Shown: positions 7,842 to 16,344 of the stretch, one piece after another
How positions within the stretch are numbered: position 1 is the first letter of the stretch
Layout: every line of letters starts with the position of its first letter
NCBI GenBank assembly: GCA_050996405.1
Contig: JBPCRW010000079.1
Coordinates: 1-49,233, forward strand
Length of the DNA stretch: 49,233 nucleotides
Direction: 5' to 3'
From: JBPCRW01 sp050996405
GTDB taxonomy: Bacteria > Acidobacteriota > Blastocatellia > Pyrinomonadales > Pyrinomonadaceae
The notes under the pieces: generated by a model
Databases searched by the model: none
What the model was told of the DNA's origin: nothing
Seen by the model: only the letters and a program-made list of their open reading frames with translations
Translations under genes and position numbers: made by a program

Positions 7842-9383
7842 ATGAATTCTCAACAAACAACATTGAATTTTGAGGAAGATTCTTCTGTTCTGTCACCAAC
7901 TCCGGAATTAGTTCTTACGAGAGAGAATCAAGGAGTCGATACCTCAACCGATAAATGGAGATTTAAGGTGAGAAGTGACGGTGGGGATGACTTAACCATT
8001 AATTGGCAAAGACTCTACGACATTGGTGACATCAATGAAACTGCTGTTTACTATGCGAAGCTTTTCATTTCTTACAGACTTAAAATCCAAAGGGGGCAAA
8101 CCGTTGTTAATGATTTTTGTGCTTTTCTAAGATTTTTCGATTGGTTGAAAGTTGCCGGCTATAATCTTCAGGATTTCCGATGGAAAAATTTGGATGAGAT
8201 AAAATCAAGAAAATTTCTTGATTTCAGTGTTAATAATTCTACCGAGAAAGGAAATGATTTTTCGCGGATTAGGAATTTTTACGGGTGGGGTATTAGCAAT
8301 GATTATGATGAATTCCTGATAGAAACATATCGAATTCTTGAAAGAATCAAAGCAGTTGGTAATTTAAAGGGGCACAATGTCAGATTTTCTCATATTACCA
8401 AGGGACCGTTTTCTGAAGATGAGTTGCTTCTCATAATGGATGCAATTAAGACGGGCAAAGGAACAACAGGGATGCGCGTTTTAATCATGCTTCACGCAGA
8501 GTTAGGTATAAATCCATTAGCGACATCATTATTAAAAAATCATCATTTAAAGCGGTTTGAAGCGGCGGGAAAATTGTTCTATCAGCTAGATGTCCCCAGG
8601 ATCAAGAAAAGAAGTTCTGTCTCCGAAGTTAAGCGTCGACCAATAAGTAATAAGTTAGGAGAACTGATTGAATCTATAAAAACTGGAGATGAATCAGATC
8701 CTTTATGTTTTTGGCTTAGTCATTCCTACCCAACTCACAATATATACAGAAAGATGAGCGAATTTAGTCAGAAAGCTGGCATAATTTCTCCCAGAACTCA
8801 AGAGATTTTAAATATTACTCCGCGAAGATTCAGAACTACTTTAGCTTCAAAAATGGCTGAACAAGGAGCTTCCAAAGAGCATATTGCTGAAACTTTGGAT
8901 CACACTGATTTACAGAATGTAGATGTTTATGTTCAAACGTCCTCAACCATTATTGATGAGGTGACGATGGCAATCGATAAAGTTTTGGAACCTCTTGTTA
9001 ATCGATTCAAAGGCATTATTATCGATTCATTTGATGATGAAAACGCTGAAGTTTTCGCTAAGAACTTAATCAATGGAGACATTACACATTTGCCTAATTT
9101 GACTCTTGATATTGGAGGAATTGGAGGCTGTGGTAGAGATATAGCTAGAAAAGGGCTTTGTGATCTTTATCCGCCGCTGACTTGCTATCTCTGCCCATCA
9201 TTCGGTGCTTTGAGAGATGCCCCTCACGAAAAAGTGAAAGCGTCTATCGAATCATATATACGGAATAATCAGGAGCGGCTAGATCTAAAAACGCTTAGTC
9301 AATTTGATGACATTATTCAGGCGATAAATAACGTTTTGTCTAATTCGACAACTAACTTAAATGGAGGTCAGGATCATGAGTGA
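7842..9383 (+). CDS. Tyrosine recombinase 2 of the trio, divergent active site
   Basis: A 513-residue recombinase-fold protein. ATG 7842 is chosen because GAGGA lies about 10 bases upstream and the previous stop is adjacent; the frame is open further up but inside the preceding gene. The nucleophile Y363 and H354 (LDHTDLQNVDVYV) are present, and R331 (Arg II) is present. The Arg I position is Asn (N224 in ELGINPLATSLL) and the His of the HxxR motif is Arg (R328). The C-terminus carries a Cys-rich motif (GLCDLYPPLTCYLCPSF, about residues 440-456) as in Tn554-type recombinases. It may help assembly rather than cleave DNA. It overlaps the next gene by eight bases. Confidence 0.85.
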   Translation: MNSQQTTLNFEEDSSVLSPTPELVLTRENQGVDTSTDKWRFKVRSDGGDDLTINWQRLYDIGDINETAVYYAKLFISYRLKIQRGQTVVNDFCAFLRFFDWLKVAGYNLQDFRWKNLDEIKSRKFLDFSVNNSTEKGNDFSRIRNFYGWGISNDYDEFLIETYRILERIKAVGNLKGHNVRFSHITKGPFSEDELLLIMDAIKTGKGTTGMRVLIMLHAELGINPLATSLLKNHHLKRFEAAGKLFYQLDVPRIKKRSSVSEVKRRPISNKLGELIESIKTGDESDPLCFWLSHSYPTHNIYRKMSEFSQKAGIISPRTQEILNITPRRFRTTLASKMAEQGASKEHIAETLDHTDLQNVDVYVQTSSTIIDEVTMAIDKVLEPLVNRFKGIIIDSFDDENAEVFAKNLINGDITHLPNLTLDIGGIGGCGRDIARKGLCDLYPPLTCYLCPSFGALRDAPHEKVKASIESYIRNNQERLDLKTLSQFDDIIQAINNVLSNSTTNLNGGQDHE

Positions 9384-11283
9384 AGTAAGGCAGATTAATC
9401 TGAATGAAAATATTGTTCAGAAAAACGTAAATGAGGTTCTTAATGTTGCTAAGGGGCTTTTCGATGAAAAATTTCCAAATCAGAATTTTGATGATTATTC
9501 ATGGAATATTGTTCATCTCAGAAAGCAAAGTTCTTCCAATACTAATCCGAATTTGTATTTTACTATTTATGGAAGTCTGGAGACCCCGTTGCCCGTTGCG
9601 TTTTCGGAAATTGTTAAATGTTGGCTAATACTTGAATCAGGAAATAATGTGAAATCTATGGTTTACCGCCTTGATGCGCTTAGAATTTTATGGAAAGCTA
9701 TTCTGAGCCGTCGTGGAGGAGACGCAACCAAATTTCATTGGGGCAATTTAACAGCGGCTGACCTCGCCCAAACCGAGCAATTAATGAAGGATAATTGGTC
9801 GGATTCTACGGTTTACAAAAGAATGACTAATGCCTGTAGTTTTGCAAAATTTCTTGAATCAAGAAGGCTAATTTTCCCGATTCACTACAAAATTCAAACT
9901 CCGCGCGTTGAGGATACTAATCGGCACACAATTTGTGGACAAGAAGAAAACCTGAAAAAACTTCCGACCAACGAAGCTTTGAAAGGGTTAGCCGATATTT
10001 ACTGCAAATTTGCTAAAGAGCCATCTGACCGTCTTTTAATATGTGCTGTTTCCATTTTAATCGTCACAGGATTCAGGATTGGGGAGTTGTTAACTCTTCC
10101 ATTGGATTGCGAAGTTGATGAGATTCGGAACGGTATAAATCGTTACGGATTGAGATTTTATAAAGAAAAGCCGGGCTCTGCTGAAAGACAGTATGATATT
10201 CGCTGGATAACTCCCCAAGGAGCAGAGTTGGCTAGAAAGTTGGTCGCTGAGATTAAAGAAATAACATTTCTATTTCGCGAACAGGCAAAATTGCTTGAGC
10301 AAAATCCGGATATATTTCCTTTGCCGGGTTACAAATGGAATGATGAACTTACTGCCCGTGAAACCGCTACTTTACTGGGTTTAACTAAAACTGAAAATTT
10401 AAATAAGGCTCTGAAAAAATATGGTCGATTTGAAAATGGTACGTACCTATACTCTATTAGCATTATTTCTAATTATTTATTTAAACGCAGGATCGAAAAT
10501 TTATGGACACTTGATAGAAATAATGGAACATTCCAATCTCTATCTGAGACACTGCTGATCGCTCCCCAGAATTTTTTTCACGCCACAAGCGGTGTAATTT
10601 CTTTGTTGATTCGACCATTAAATGTTGGATTTGTAACTGATTTTATTACAGGGAAAAAGGGTGCTAAAAGTGTTTTTGAAAGATTTGAAATTACTGAACC
10701 TGATGGGACAATCTGTGAAATTTATTCACATCAGTTCCGTCACTGGATAAATACTATTGCTAACAAAGGCGGATTGCCGATGGAATTATTGTCCCGTTGG
10801 ATGGGTCGTGATAATCTCAAAGACACTCAGGCTTACATTCACCTGACCCAAGAAGAAAAAATTGAGTGGGTAAAAAAAGGTATTCGGGATGATATTACTA
10901 AAGAAGTATTGAATGAGGTTTATTTTTCTTTGCCGGATGAAGAACGAGACATTTTCCTGGATGGTCAGATACAAGCAGTTCATTTTACCCATTTGGGTGT
11001 CTGTACTCATGATTTCGCAGTGAGCCCCTGCGAGTATCATTTAAATTGTGTGAGAGGTTGTCCGGACTATCTGAGAAACAAAGATGAAATTGCAGAAAGA
11101 CAACAGCTTATACAAATTAAGGGGCTGACAAAGACAGCTATGAAATCGTCAGAAATTGCGGAGAAAGACGGCAACGGTTCTCTGGCACCCGCTTGGATAA
11201 AGCAACATGAGGAAACTATTAGCGGCATCAATAAGGCTTTGGAAATCGACAATAACTCAGATCAAGTTCAAATTGGGGGGTAG
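9376..11283 (+). CDS. Tyrosine recombinase 3 of the trio (TnpB-like)
   Basis: A 635-residue recombinase, close in size to Tn554 TnpB (about 630). ATG 9376 follows a strong GGAGGT site at 9363 with a 7-base spacer and overlaps the end of recombinase 2. Arg I is R234 (GFRIGELLTLPLD); HxxR is H452/R455 (HQFRHWINT); the nucleophile is Y487 (KDTQAYIH). The His/Trp position nine residues before the tyrosine is Arg. A Cys-rich C-terminal motif (GVCTHDFAVSPCEYH, then CVRGC) matches the zinc-binding tail of TnpB-like proteins. Ends five bases before the TnpC-like gene. Confidence 0.88.
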   Translation: MSEVRQINLNENIVQKNVNEVLNVAKGLFDEKFPNQNFDDYSWNIVHLRKQSSSNTNPNLYFTIYGSLETPLPVAFSEIVKCWLILESGNNVKSMVYRLDALRILWKAILSRRGGDATKFHWGNLTAADLAQTEQLMKDNWSDSTVYKRMTNACSFAKFLESRRLIFPIHYKIQTPRVEDTNRHTICGQEENLKKLPTNEALKGLADIYCKFAKEPSDRLLICAVSILIVTGFRIGELLTLPLDCEVDEIRNGINRYGLRFYKEKPGSAERQYDIRWITPQGAELARKLVAEIKEITFLFREQAKLLEQNPDIFPLPGYKWNDELTARETATLLGLTKTENLNKALKKYGRFENGTYLYSISIISNYLFKRRIENLWTLDRNNGTFQSLSETLLIAPQNFFHATSGVISLLIRPLNVGFVTDFITGKKGAKSVFERFEITEPDGTICEIYSHQFRHWINTIANKGGLPMELLSRWMGRDNLKDTQAYIHLTQEEKIEWVKKGIRDDITKEVLNEVYFSLPDEERDIFLDGQIQAVHFTHLGVCTHDFAVSPCEYHLNCVRGCPDYLRNKDEIAERQQLIQIKGLTKTAMKSSEIAEKDGNGSLAPAWIKQHEETISGINKALEIDNNSDQVQIGG

Positions 11284-11287
11284 CACA

Positions 11288-11707
11288 GTGCCAAGGAAAT
11301 CCAAGCAGTCAGAAGTAAAAGTTGCGCTGTTAAAATACTTGGAAATTGCAGTTTTGAAGCATCCTGATGAACTTGCAATTAATGTTCAAGGGGTTGCTGC
11401 CGATTTAAAATGCAGTCGCACGGTTTTATACAATTATGGCTTCGCCAGCAAAATTAAGACTGCGGCACAGGAGCAGATTAAAAATGCCCGCAAATCAGGG
11501 AGATTGATTGAAAAAGATGCTTTTAAAAGCGTAATCAGCGATTACAGAGATGATTTGAAAAAAGAGCGAATAAAGGTGGAGAATTTGCAAAGTCGAATTT
11601 TACTGATGGAAGCTAACTGCTATCGTCTTGGGATTGACCCGGAGGAACTTACCAAAGAACCTATTAAACCGGATCGGACGGTATCAAAAGCCGGGATTCG
11701 GAGATGA
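11288..11707 (+). CDS. TnpC-like (DUF6262-type) accessory DNA-binding protein
   Basis: A 139-residue basic protein. I chose GTG 11288 because a run of six G (11275-11280) forms its ribosome site and it directly follows the recombinase 3 stop; longer starts lie inside that gene. Residues about 25-60 form a helix-turn-helix (INVQGVAADLKCSRTVLYNYG). Residues about 85-115 form a coiled coil (YRDDLKKERIKVENLQSRIL). Tn554-type elements carry such a small third gene after tnpB, where it helps transposition and orientation. It closes the four-gene mobility module. Confidence 0.75.
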   Translation: MPRKSKQSEVKVALLKYLEIAVLKHPDELAINVQGVAADLKCSRTVLYNYGFASKIKTAAQEQIKNARKSGRLIEKDAFKSVISDYRDDLKKERIKVENLQSRILLMEANCYRLGIDPEELTKEPIKPDRTVSKAGIRR

Positions 11708-11841
11708 TCGGTAAAAGGAGCAATTAATTACGACTTTTGACTGTTCATAAACAAAACTAAATTCAAGCCTGATAATATATTGTGTTCACTATAAGCTCTA
11801 CAACAAAAGTAACTTAGACGATTGTTAACACTGTTACCGAG

Positions 11842-11985
11842 ACCTATCTTAGCCAAATCAAAATGCAATTAAAAAAGTATATGAGAAATAATAAATTCTC
11901 ATATACTTGAATAAATACAATATGTTTATTGTTTTCTTTACTAATGACCTATTAATAAATGAACACTCATATTACACCTATCTTA
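11842..11985. repeat. Direct repeats at the island's right edge
   Basis: The 10-mer ACCTATCTTA occurs at 11842-11851 and again at 11976-11985, where it includes the ssb stop codon. A partial copy, GACCTATTA, lies at 11945. Together they flank the AT-rich hairpin. They could be recombinase binding or crossover sites of the island, but no matching copy was found near accA. Confidence 0.45.
11875..11908 (-). terminator. AT-rich hairpin, likely ssb terminator
   Basis: A perfect 12-bp inverted repeat (AAGTATATGAGA and its complement) with a 10-base loop. Read on the minus strand it is followed by six T, which fits a Rho-independent terminator for ssb about 75 bases after its stop. The stem is AT-rich, so a role as a recombinase or regulator site is also possible. 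Nothing else is seen between 11708 and 11982. Confidence 0.6.
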
Positions 11986-12426
11986 AAAAGGAATATCGTC
12001 GTCGCCGGGTGCTGCCGGAGTGACGCGGTCGCCGGGCATTTCGTCGGCGAACCCTGTATCTGAACTCTGGCTGCCGCCGGAATATTCTTCGCTGCGGTTG
12101 CTGCCGCCCAGAAACTGCATATCCGTCCCGTGAACTTCGAGCGTGTGACGGTTTTTCCCGTCGCGGTCGCTCCATTCCTCGACCCGCAGTCGTCCCTCGA
12201 CATAAACCGAACTGCCTTTGGTCAAGTATTTGGCTGCCGCTTCAGCCTTTTTTTCCCAGAGCGTAACGCGAAACCAGGTGGTAATGTCATGCATTTCGCC
12301 CGATTTATCACGGCGTTTTTCGCTGGTCGCCACCGATAGATTGCAGACCGCGCTGCCCTGCGGCGTGTAGCGCAGTTCGGGGTCGCGTCCTAGATTTCCG
12401 ACAAGTATAATTTTGTTAAAAGACAT
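11983..12426 (-). CDS. ssb: Single-stranded DNA-binding protein
   Basis: SSB coats single-stranded DNA in replication and repair and recruits partners through its tip. The 147-residue protein starts at ATG 12426 (MSFNKIILVGNLGRDPELRY), the canonical OB-fold opening. Other family marks are TTWFRVTLWEKKAEAAAKYL, KGSSVYVEGRLRVEEW and a Gly/Ser-rich tail ending in the conserved acidic tip DDDIPF. A longer start at TTG 12444 is unlikely. It reads toward the island, so the island ends right at its 3' side. An 8-bp inverted repeat (12443-12450 and 12462-12469) sits in its leader. Confidence 0.97.
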   Translation of the reverse strand: MSFNKIILVGNLGRDPELRYTPQGSAVCNLSVATSEKRRDKSGEMHDITTWFRVTLWEKKAEAAAKYLTKGSSVYVEGRLRVEEWSDRDGKNRHTLEVHGTDMQFLGGSNRSEEYSGGSQSSDTGFADEMPGDRVTPAAPGDDDIPF

Positions 12427-12442
12427 ATTTAGTGTATTCTCC

Positions 12443-12469
12443 AAAGTTTGTTAAATTACAGCAAACTTT
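12443..12469 (-). promoter_or_regulatory. Inverted repeat in the ssb leader
   Basis: AAAGTTTG (12443-12450) and CAAACTTT (12462-12469) are exact complements with an 11-base spacer, 17 bases upstream of the ssb start. It may be an operator or a leader hairpin. The rest of the ssb/PQQ divergent region shows no other clear site. Confidence 0.4.
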
Positions 12470-12569
12470 TTAATGTATATCGTTCATCCATTTTAAGTTA
12501 GCTGAAGACAGCATCCGAAAATTATAAAGACCGTCTAATTTTTATTTGAATCATAACATTTTTGTGAAA

Positions 12570-13757
12570 ATGCGTAAATCGCCGCCCGTCTGGAAGATTG
12601 TAATTTTCCTTATCTTGTTTTCCAATTTGCCAGAGACATTCGCTCAGAGTTTTGCACAGCCGCTGCGCCAATGCTGGAAGCTGGAGACGGAAACGCTTCG
12701 CAATGCCCAAATCGCGTCTGATAATGAAAACAGCTTTTTCATTCCGCTTCCCGAAGGAATTGTTAAAGCGGTAAATATCAAAAATGGAGAGACAATTTGG
12801 CAGAGCGAGGTGGGCGGCGAAATCACCAGTCCTTTGTTGTTTGAACAGAACAGTCTCTATGTAATTTCGGAGGACAATTCGGAAAATATCTCCGAAAGTA
12901 TTTCCGAGAGTCAGGTCAAACAAAAAACCTATACTCTCCGCTCGTTGAGTTTCCTAACCGGAATTACTCAATGGAAAAAAGAATTTAAAGGAACTTCGGC
13001 TTCGGCGATGTATCTTTCGAGCAGCTCGGAAAATCTGTGTATTGTTACAGATAGAGGTTATTTATATCTTCTGGACAAGCGGACCGGAAAAATAGTCGAT
13101 GAAAAATCGCTCGATATACAGATTAGTAATTCCTCAGATTTAAGAGGTAACAGACTTTATATAGGGAGTTCGGACAATCGGATTCTCGCCGTTACTTTTT
13201 CCGGCAGCCTGTCTGATGTCGAAGAACTAAGAAAATTAAAATACGCGCCGACTATCATTACTCCGGCAGTTGGCGGCGATTTCCTGTATGTTGGAGATCG
13301 TCTGGGAAATGTCTCCGCAATTGGTATCAAGGAAAAAAAACTGCTCTGGGAATCGCGCGCGGGAGCCGACATTACGAGCATTACAGAGCTGGCGGATAAA
13401 CTTCTGGTTTCTTCATCTGACAATTATATTTACCTGCTGTCCAGGAAAAATGGCAATCGTGTCTGGAAAAAAAGATTAGCCGGAAGAAATTCAGGGATGC
13501 CGCCGGTGAAGGACGGCGTTGCCGTTTTCTCGCCTTTGGGCGAGCGGACTGCGACGTTTTTGGAATTATTAAAAGGAAAGCAAGTCAATCAGATTTCGCT
13601 GAACGAGACCAAAGGCGATGACAATTTCTTTACGGATGGTCCGAATATCGCGGGTGATGTTGTTATTTTATCGACGCTGAATGGATTTTACGCATTCTCT
13701 TCCGGCTCAAACTGTGGAACTGCAACGATGAAGAAGGTAGTCGGCTTAAGAAATTAA
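12570..13757 (+). CDS. Secreted PQQ-like beta-propeller protein
   Basis: About 395 residues from ATG 12570. A signal peptide covers about the first 26 residues (WKIVIFLILFSNLPETFAQS). The rest is a series of propeller blades of the PQQ/BamB type with repeats such as VKAVNIKNGETIWQSEVGGE, LYLLDKRTGKIV, VSAIGIKEKKLLWESRAGAD and IYLLSRKNGNRVWKKRLAG. BamB is the lipoprotein scaffold of the outer-membrane protein assembly machine; this protein lacks a lipobox, so the exact role is open. It ends in a very long hairpin terminator. Confidence 0.8.
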   Translation: MRKSPPVWKIVIFLILFSNLPETFAQSFAQPLRQCWKLETETLRNAQIASDNENSFFIPLPEGIVKAVNIKNGETIWQSEVGGEITSPLLFEQNSLYVISEDNSENISESISESQVKQKTYTLRSLSFLTGITQWKKEFKGTSASAMYLSSSSENLCIVTDRGYLYLLDKRTGKIVDEKSLDIQISNSSDLRGNRLYIGSSDNRILAVTFSGSLSDVEELRKLKYAPTIITPAVGGDFLYVGDRLGNVSAIGIKEKKLLWESRAGADITSITELADKLLVSSSDNYIYLLSRKNGNRVWKKRLAGRNSGMPPVKDGVAVFSPLGERTATFLELLKGKQVNQISLNETKGDDNFFTDGPNIAGDVVILSTLNGFYAFSSGSNCGTATMKKVVGLRN

Positions 13758-13811
13758 GGATAAGGATAAGGATGATGAACTCGGGTTCATCATCCTTATC
13801 CTTAATTTCTT
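13748..13811. terminator. Long bidirectional hairpin terminator
   Basis: The left arm starts inside the last codons of the propeller gene, and the right arm repeats it in reverse as far as 13811. About 28 bases pair, apart from one extra GGATAA unit in the left arm and a 4-base loop. It lies between convergent genes and can end both transcripts. Confidence 0.8.
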
Positions 13812-13829
13812 TTGATTAAAACCTTTCCG

Positions 13830-14066
13830 TCAGTGGCTTATTCCACTGGAATAATTTTGCATCATCGTATAAATTTCATCTTTAATAGCTAATTTCTTTT
13901 TCTTCAAAGTCGATTCTTCCAGTAGTTCCTCTTCGTTCGGATAATTCAAACCTGCCAGTTCCGTCAATCGTTTTTCATAATTTTCATGCTGCTGCACTAG
14001 TTCCCTAAATGTTTGATTCTGCTTCATTAAGCTGTCCCGCACGGGATTTGTCATCATCATATCCAT
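13830..14066 (-). CDS. DUF465 (YdcH-like) small helical protein
   Basis: A 78-residue protein. The family signature is visible: FRELVQQHENYEKRLTEL in the first helix and STLKKKKLAIKDEIYTMMQ in the second, making a helical hairpin. A strong purine-rich ribosome site (GGAAGGAAAG) precedes ATG 14066. YdcH-type proteins are widespread and uncharacterised. It is the last of the minus-strand genes that begin at 17274. Confidence 0.75.
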   Translation of the reverse strand: MDMMMTNPVRDSLMKQNQTFRELVQQHENYEKRLTELAGLNYPNEEELLEESTLKKKKLAIKDEIYTMMQNYSSGISH

Positions 14067-14127
14067 AATTATTTCTTTCCTTCCTTATACTTAAAAGTGG
14101 TCTTGAAATCAAAAAATTGTCTCCGGA

Positions 14128-14160
14128 GCAGCGATGCTTTCCATTTCGGAAGGCTCTGCT
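14128..14160 (-). terminator. Probable rimI terminator
   Basis: An imperfect stem-loop (AGCAG..TTTCC with GGAA..TCTGCT) is followed on the minus strand within ten bases by six T. It lies about 50 bases after the rimI stop. Confidence 0.45.
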
Positions 14161-14207
14161 ATCAGCGCATTGTTGAATTTCAATGTTACTGCATTCTGCA
14201 TCTCTCA

Positions 14208-14690
14208 TCAAGCATTAATTTTCCGGCTTTCCAAATTATTCATGCTTAATTTCATTAGAACCGCATCCTCGCACGGCAATTGGTAAAAGTTTTTTCTTCG
14301 TCCCGCAATTTGAAACCCGACGCTCCGGTAAAAGTCAATCGCATTTTTATTGGACTGGCGGACTTCTAACCAGACGTTCTCGATATTTTTCAGTCCGCAT
14401 AGACTGATTGCCTGCTGAATTAAGGACTTTCCAATTCCTTTCCGGCGGTTTTCTTTGCTAATTCCAATGTTGTAGAGTTCGGCTTCACTATTAGATATTA
14501 TCAGACGCATAACTAAGAAACCGACCGGAACTTCGTTTATCTGCGCGACCAGTCCGAGCGAATCTTCCCTTTTTAATTCGTCAAGATAATCATTATACGA
14601 CCATTCGCTCAAGTGGCATTCCTTTTGTATTTTCAGAACCGCCCGCAAATTCTCCGCGGACATTTCAACGATGTGTGTTTTTGTCTCCAT
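14208..14690 (-). CDS. rimI: Ribosomal protein S18 alanine N-acetyltransferase-type GNAT
   Basis: A 160-residue GNAT acetyltransferase. The acetyl-CoA binding loop is seen as ENRRKGIGKSLI (about 80-91). The RimI-type end is NAIDFYRSVGFQIAGRRKNFY followed by EDAVLMKL, where the tyrosine and Glu-Asp are typical. RimI acetylates the N-terminal alanine of S18; some relatives have wider substrates. It lies directly after tsaB, a very common pairing, which supports RimI over a generic GNAT. Confidence 0.88.
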   Translation of the reverse strand: METKTHIVEMSAENLRAVLKIQKECHLSEWSYNDYLDELKREDSLGLVAQINEVPVGFLVMRLIISNSEAELYNIGISKENRRKGIGKSLIQQAISLCGLKNIENVWLEVRQSNKNAIDFYRSVGFQIAGRRKNFYQLPCEDAVLMKLSMNNLESRKINA

Positions 14691-14781
14691 TCTTAGATAA
14701 CAATTTCAACCGCCGGTTCTGACCGGACGGATATAGAGCGGCACTAAATACTTCACCCCGCAATTTTTGAATCTGATCTTT

Positions 14782-15459
14782 TTAAATCTGACCTTCACGA
14801 AATAATTTTCTAACCTTGAGACCAATGTATTCACTAACGTTATCGGACGCAATTTCGATGTTCAAGTTCTCTATCTTATCGACTGCCAGTCCAAAACTGT
14901 TTTTAATTTCGGCAGCCGTCATTTCATCCGCGACAATCGTCAACTCGTCGGACGGAGACGAAATAGTGTTCAAAAGAAACTTTAATCTTTCGATAAAATC
15001 TTCAAACCCATCGAGATTCGGCTTTCCCTGCCGGATTAGATCTTCGCTCTCCAAATCGGAAAAAAATTGCCAGTAGACCTGATTTTTTCCAGCCGGAATG
15101 ACCGCGAAAATTCTTTCGGAACGCGCCGTCGTTAAAGCCAACGCTTCTAATGTCGGAATGCATATATATGGGCGGTTGAGACCAAAAGCCAGAGCCTTGA
15201 CCGTCGCCAGACCGACTCTAATGCCCGTAAAACTTCCGGGACCTTGAGAGACGGCGATTATTTCCAGGTCGCCGAGCAATAAACAATTTTCCTCTATGAG
15301 CGTGGAAATCGCCTGTAATAATACGGCGGAACCCGTCATCCGCGAATCATCGCCGCTCCACGAAGAAACTTTGCCGGAGTTTCGCAGAACCGAAACACTC
15401 ATTTTCTGCCGCAGAGCCGTTTCGACGGCTAAAATAAACGGCTCGCTATCAATAGTCAT
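14782..15459 (-). CDS. tsaB: tRNA threonylcarbamoyladenosine biosynthesis protein TsaB
   Basis: TsaB is the non-catalytic partner of TsaD in making t6A37 in tRNAs that read ANN codons. The 225-residue protein has the ASKHA-type start (FILAVETALRQKMSVSV), the signature AVSQGPGSFTGIRVGLATVKALAFG (about 69-93) and PTLEALA. It overlaps the end of the nucleotidyltransferase gene by 11 bases, so it is translated from the same transcript, and rimI follows. Confidence 0.93.
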   Translation of the reverse strand: MTIDSEPFILAVETALRQKMSVSVLRNSGKVSSWSGDDSRMTGSAVLLQAISTLIEENCLLLGDLEIIAVSQGPGSFTGIRVGLATVKALAFGLNRPYICIPTLEALALTTARSERIFAVIPAGKNQVYWQFFSDLESEDLIRQGKPNLDGFEDFIERLKFLLNTISSPSDELTIVADEMTAAEIKNSFGLAVDKIENLNIEIASDNVSEYIGLKVRKLFREGQI

Positions 15460-16342
15460 TTTTTATTTTCGATTTTAGATTCTCGCAGAATCTTTCGAGC
15501 AGAGGCAGCAGCCGCCGGAAAAAATTCTCCAACTGGTAGCCGATTCTGATTCTTTTATCAAAACTCCCTTCGACGCTCACCGCCGCGTGAATCGGATTCG
15601 GCGGAAAACGTTTCTTTAACTGTTCCTTAAATTCTTTCCGTCGATGCCGAAAACTCGGCAGCGGCTGTAATTTAACTTCACTTCGCCATTCCTTCTCGAC
15701 CGTTTTAGACAGCCACGACGGAAGATTTTCAGTCTCCGCGGCAATCGGTGTATCTTCAACCGGCAGCCCCAGATATTTGTGCGCCAAGCCGATTGTGCAG
15801 ACAATCCAGCGGCGGCGCACAGGGCTGACAACATTTAAAAGTCTCTCCCAGTCAAAATTCGAGGAACGATTGGCGACCGCGTAATAAACATCCCAGAGTT
15901 TTTCGCGGTAAGCTCCGCCGTCCGTCAGCCAGTGAACGCAGAGTATCCGCAGATGGTCTTCCGCGCGCGGCACCCGGACTTCAACCGAACCGCATTTGAC
16001 CGTCTCGGATTCGGCAAAAATCTCCGCAAATGAAAGCGTGTCGTGCCGCCGCGCTCCGTGATGCAAATCGACCGGATAACTCCTTTCGGAGTTTTTTAAA
16101 AAAGCCTTCGCGTCTCGAAATTGTTCGGGCGCGATTAACAAATCCAGGTCCGTAAATTCCCGTCTGTAAGGTTTGGGATAAAACTGCGCCGCTGCCCAGC
16201 CCTTGATTAAAATCGGTCTAAATCCCGCGACGGTAAAATCCTCCCAAACCTCTCCGATTTTTTTTTCGTGAACTTTGTAGCGGAGAATCCGCACACGCTC
16301 CAGTATTTCTTCCGGGCTGAAAGTATTCGAGGGCTGAATCAT
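15449..16342 (-). CDS. NTP_transf_5-type nucleotidyltransferase
   Basis: A 297-residue protein with the family motif ILIKGWAAAQFYP followed by FTDLDLLIAPEQF (Asp pair for metal binding). The start is taken at ATG 16342 (MIQPSNTFSPEE); longer starts run through a tandem repeat. Proteins of this family accompany HPr-kinase-like proteins in RiPP clusters such as the lasso peptide paeninodin, where kinase and nucleotidyltransferase modify the peptide's C-terminus. Here a HprK-like gene lies 62 bases upstream, but no RiPP maturation enzymes are visible, so the substrate is unknown. Confidence 0.78.
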   Translation of the reverse strand: MIQPSNTFSPEEILERVRILRYKVHEKKIGEVWEDFTVAGFRPILIKGWAAAQFYPKPYRREFTDLDLLIAPEQFRDAKAFLKNSERSYPVDLHHGARRHDTLSFAEIFAESETVKCGSVEVRVPRAEDHLRILCVHWLTDGGAYREKLWDVYYAVANRSSNFDWERLLNVVSPVRRRWIVCTIGLAHKYLGLPVEDTPIAAETENLPSWLSKTVEKEWRSEVKLQPLPSFRHRRKEFKEQLKKRFPPNPIHAAVSVEGSFDKRIRIGYQLENFFRRLLPLLERFCENLKSKIKNDY

Positions 16343-16344
16343 TG

